Source of the DNA: Paenibacillus allorhizosphaerae
GTDB lineage: Bacteria > Bacillota > Bacilli > Paenibacillales > NBRC-103111
DNA: 64,000 nucleotides
Direction: 5' to 3'
NCBI RefSeq assembly: GCF_910594985.1
Contig: NZ_CAJVCE010000003.1
Location: 62,001 to 126,000 of the forward strand
Made by a program: the position numbers and the translations under genes. Numbering within the stretch: the stretch's first letter is position 1; each line of letters starts with the position of its first letter. Below are positions 63,555 through 64,000 of the stretch, one piece after another. The notes under the pieces are model-generated. The model was not told the origin of the DNA, did no database searches, and worked only from the letters and a program-made list of their open reading frames with translations.

Positions 63555-64000
63555 TCAAATGACTCGAACCGTGTCGCCTTTGTTGATCCGCCCTTCCCGC
63601 TCCACGGAACAAACAATGCCTCTCGATTTCTTGGCGGCAGCTACAAATTTGCGATGAAGTCCGGGTTGATCATGCATGCTTTCGATTACTTTACCTGGCC
63701 CCACGCAAGGCAAGTTCTCCCCTTCGCATATAAGGCCCGTGCCGTCCGGAAAAAGCAGCCGGGTGCCTGCCGCGAGCTCCGTCAAGCTCTCCAGCCCGCT
63801 CACCATCAGGTTCGCGCCGAGCCATTCCGGCTTAATGACCGGTAGTCCCATTAGTCCGGCGATCCGCGCGCACTCCTCCCGAGAGACGATGCTGATTTGT
63901 CGCCGGTTCGCGATCATCGTTCCCCGAGGGTATATGTTTTGCCGCGAATCCGCCGGACGGAGAATTCCGTAATGACGGTCGTTCGGGATACCTCCAATCT
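63555..64000 (-). CDS. MOSC-domain protein, C-terminal part (runs off window)
   Basis: The frame continues past the right edge, so the amino terminus is missing. The visible 147 codons read GGIPNDRHYGILRPADSRQN, IANRRQISIVSREECARIAG and EWLGANLMVSGLESLTEL, the order of motifs in MOSC (molybdenum cofactor sulfurase C-terminal) proteins. These bind a sulfur-carrying or pterin cofactor, and some form molybdoenzymes such as YcbX/YiiM. The GLICEGENLPCVGPGKVI segment carries the conserved cysteine. Role here unknown. Confidence 0.88.
   Translation of the reverse strand, partial: IGGIPNDRHYGILRPADSRQNIYPRGTMIANRRQISIVSREECARIAGLMGLPVIKPEWLGANLMVSGLESLTELAAGTRLLFPDGTGLICEGENLPCVGPGKVIESMHDQPGLHRKFVAAAKKSRGIVCSVEREGRINKGDTVRVI

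Noticed and set aside
1..64000. CRISPR arrays, insertion sequences, prophage genes, rRNA or tRNA genes
   Set aside because: No spaced direct repeats, transposase motifs, phage structural genes or tRNA-like folds were seen on either strand by eye.

Overview
The window reads like a chromosomal segment of a spore-forming Firmicute, most probably Paenibacillus or a close relative. Pointers are strong GGAGG-type ribosome binding sites, frequent TTG/GTG starts, B. subtilis-like gene products (CysJ/CysI, a YvkB/YvkC-type pair, a T-box), many extracellular solute-binding lipoproteins, and roughly balanced GC by eye. The species call is inference. There is no rRNA, tRNA, CRISPR array, prophage or insertion sequence that I can see.

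Layout. 1-16 kb: carbohydrate genes. A truncated sugar-binding lipoprotein, a heparinase-like toroid protein divergent from an AraC regulator, a flippase and an acetyltransferase come first. They are followed by a response regulator / BcrAB-type ABC transporter / histidine kinase / DoxX cassette, then a sugar-phosphate isomerase, an orphan solute-binding protein and a secreted GH27-like glycosidase with a C-terminal carbohydrate-binding module. 16-31 kb: housekeeping and accessory genes. These include three APH-fold kinases, two MFS/DMT-type exporters further on, a class I lysyl-tRNA synthetase behind a T-box, a TIM-barrel isomerase plus Gfo/Idh dehydrogenase pair, a TetR-DUF2269-DoxX operon with a clear operator, and a THUMP RNA methyltransferase behind what looks like a leader-peptide attenuator. 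31-45 kb: sulfite reductase cysJI behind a structured leader RNA, a first sulfatase, two small helical proteins of unknown function, an MFS and an EamA exporter, a TetR plus PEP-dependent phosphotransferase pair (YvkBC type), and an NlpC/P60 hydrolase. 45-64 kb: an MHYT hybrid sensor kinase, then a catabolic island for a sulfated, uronic-acid-containing polysaccharide, ending in a MOSC protein that runs off the window.

How the island works together (inference from families). A divergent two-component system (59637-61851) faces an ABC importer operon (binding protein, two permeases) that also encodes a GH88 unsaturated glucuronyl hydrolase. Next to it lies an operon of sulfatase, a second binding protein and a large secreted heparinase-like lyase. 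A decayed C-terminus of a PL8-type lyase lies just upstream of that sulfatase, and a third sulfatase flanks the other side. The logical chain is extracellular lyase cleavage, import of unsaturated oligosaccharides, removal of the unsaturated uronate by GH88 and desulfation. This fits glycosaminoglycan-like substrates. Several cre-like boxes suggest carbon catabolite control of the sugar genes.

The most unusual items are regulatory: a pseudoknot-capable leader plus terminator ahead of cysJI, a promoter / 16-codon leader peptide / terminator array ahead of the THUMP methyltransferase, paired TTGACC-N5-GGTCAA operators ahead of the YvkB-like TetR gene, and the T-box on class I LysRS.
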